The notes beneath the pieces are model-generated. The model worked only from the letters and a program-made list of their open reading frames with translations, was not told the origin of the DNA and ran no database searches. A stretch of DNA of 64,000 nucleotides from Polytrichum commune (taxonomy: Eukaryota > Streptophyta > Polytrichopsida > Polytrichales > Polytrichaceae). Below, one piece after another: positions 62,640-64,000 of this stretch. The DNA lies in contig OX485803.1 in the NCBI GenBank assembly GCA_950295325.1, forward strand, positions 24,306,001 through 24,370,000, written 5' to 3'. The position numbers and the translations under genes are program-made. Numbering within the stretch: position 1 is the stretch's first letter; each line of letters begins with the position of its first letter.

Positions 62640-64000
62640 TATTACTATGAACCTACAAGAGAGGGATTGCAAGAGAGAGAAGTCAATTTATATTGACAAT
62701 TCATAGATAAAAAGTCGTGCCATAACTTACATTCTTGATGGCACGAGCTCCTCAACGGAGACTCACCCGAACAATGTCACGATGGTTGTCAAGTGCACCA
62801 TTTCCAATTACTAAATGTGGCATGCACATGATTGTGCTTCGTATCATGTACCACTACACCTTGTACTTCAAAATATTTTGATATCAATATTGAATATAGT
62901 GGTAATGAAATAGCATTTGGTTGGGAGTTTGATCACGTTATATGTTCTAACATTACACTTAAAAGCACACATTACATAATTTTAATTTCAATTTTTCACG
63001 GTCCCATCTTTAGTTGATGGGCGCAAGCATGGTTGAGTACACAAAGCTAGTACCTTGCATAGGTTTAAGTGAAAGTGATTCAAAATTATGTACTAACTTT
63101 GAATTTTGTGAAGGAAAAGATCTTAAACATTTGAGAAACACTTCGATCTACAACATCAAGAAATTTATGTTGACAAATGTGTTTTCAAGAATAGTCTACA
63201 TATTTTAGAAGATGGTGCAAGTAGATATATTGAGCACGTATTTGTTTAAAACTTGTTGAAAATATGATACAAGTACATTAAGTTGATGTTTTTCTAAAAA
63301 AAAAATTATAATGATGCCCTCAAGTTTATAATGAATTCAAAGAATATATTAAAAAAAATCCTAACTTCAAGATGTTTTAAGGTTGTGAAATTTATGTACA
63401 AAACCAATTGAAATTTAGCCATTTCTTCTTGAGTAGTACTTTTAATGATAAGTTTGAAGATCTCATCTTGATATTCTATATTTGAGTACCTAACACAACA
63501 ATAGAGGGTGCCATGAAAAACAATCCAATTCAAACAACACTTTGCTATTATTTCGAGACATTTGACCAAAAAAAGTTATGGTTTAGTAGGCCGGAGCACT
63601 TTTTTGTATACTTGGTTGTGCTTGCTCCTTGGTTTCAAATGCCCTCATACATTCATGCTTACAACCCTAGGCCACAACTTGGGATTGTGGGGCCTGTTTA
63701 AACTCATCCATCTAGGTGAAGGGACTCTAGTATAAACAAATCCCCTATAGACCAAGGGTTGACTCACTCCAATTAGTGGTTTCTAATCTAAATATGCACT
63801 GTCACACTGATGATTTGAGATTCTTTAAATAGAAAAAAGTATATTCTATGATTTTTCTATGTTTTTGTGAATGAAAAAACAAAGCATCTTTCAATTTTTA
63901 AATTGGATGAAATTGCCATGATGTGGATGAGTGTGTTTAAATTTGGATGACATGTATATTAATCCATATGTGGCTTCATCAACACTCCCATGGCTGTAAC
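62640..64000. other. AT-rich intergenic DNA with repeat E copy 2
   Basis: At 63015-63260 (plus) lies the second copy of repeat E, reading MGASMVEYTKLVPCIGLSES and later CTNFEFCEGKDLKHL. The rest holds only short chance frames. Confidence 0.5.

Overview
The window is nuclear DNA from a land plant. It has two long multi-exon genes with GT/AG introns of mostly 70-300 bp, a pair of plant class I small heat-shock genes, and a fragment of chloroplast rpoB stranded in an AT-rich, transposon-filled region. The protein sequences and repeat landscape look more like a non-seed plant (bryophyte or lycophyte grade) than a flowering plant, but I cannot fix the species. No bacterial features are present.

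Layout. 1-5150 is intergenic: a tRNA-derived SINE, decayed tandem duplications, and one protein-like open frame with no early ATG. 5151-18162 (minus) is a complete exportin-1 (XPO1/CRM1) gene; I placed 32 coding exons that join in frame to 1071 codons. 18163-26108 is the XPO1 upstream region, AT-rich repeats including a ~371 bp tandem duplication, and the upstream region of the next gene, which carries E2F-like sites and a ~165 bp tandem duplication. 26109-38485 (plus) is a complete DNA polymerase alpha catalytic subunit gene; 33 coding exons join to 1540 codons. 39845-44040 is a head-to-head inverted duplication of a class I sHSP gene (40098-40568 minus, 43333-43803 plus). Each copy has its own heat-shock-element promoter and a predicted 5'UTR intron, and a remnant of a third copy lies at 44209-44270. 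44271-64000 has no intact gene. It holds hAT transposase remnants, a chloroplast rpoB fragment, two more SINE copies, several MITE-like elements, long hairpins, and a nested transposon complex at about 53.7-60.1 kb.

How the genes relate. XPO1 (nuclear export) and POLA1 (replication initiation) are unrelated housekeeping genes lying back to back about 8 kb apart. The sHSP pair is an inducible chaperone module. Its coding regions are almost identical, while introns, UTRs and promoters have diverged, which suggests gene conversion. I saw no clear evidence of a wholly new multi-gene system. The least ordinary items are the sHSP inverted pair, the candidate XPO1 cassette exon, the near-perfect hairpins at 45.05 and 59.3 kb, and the nested Harbinger-like/foldback complex.
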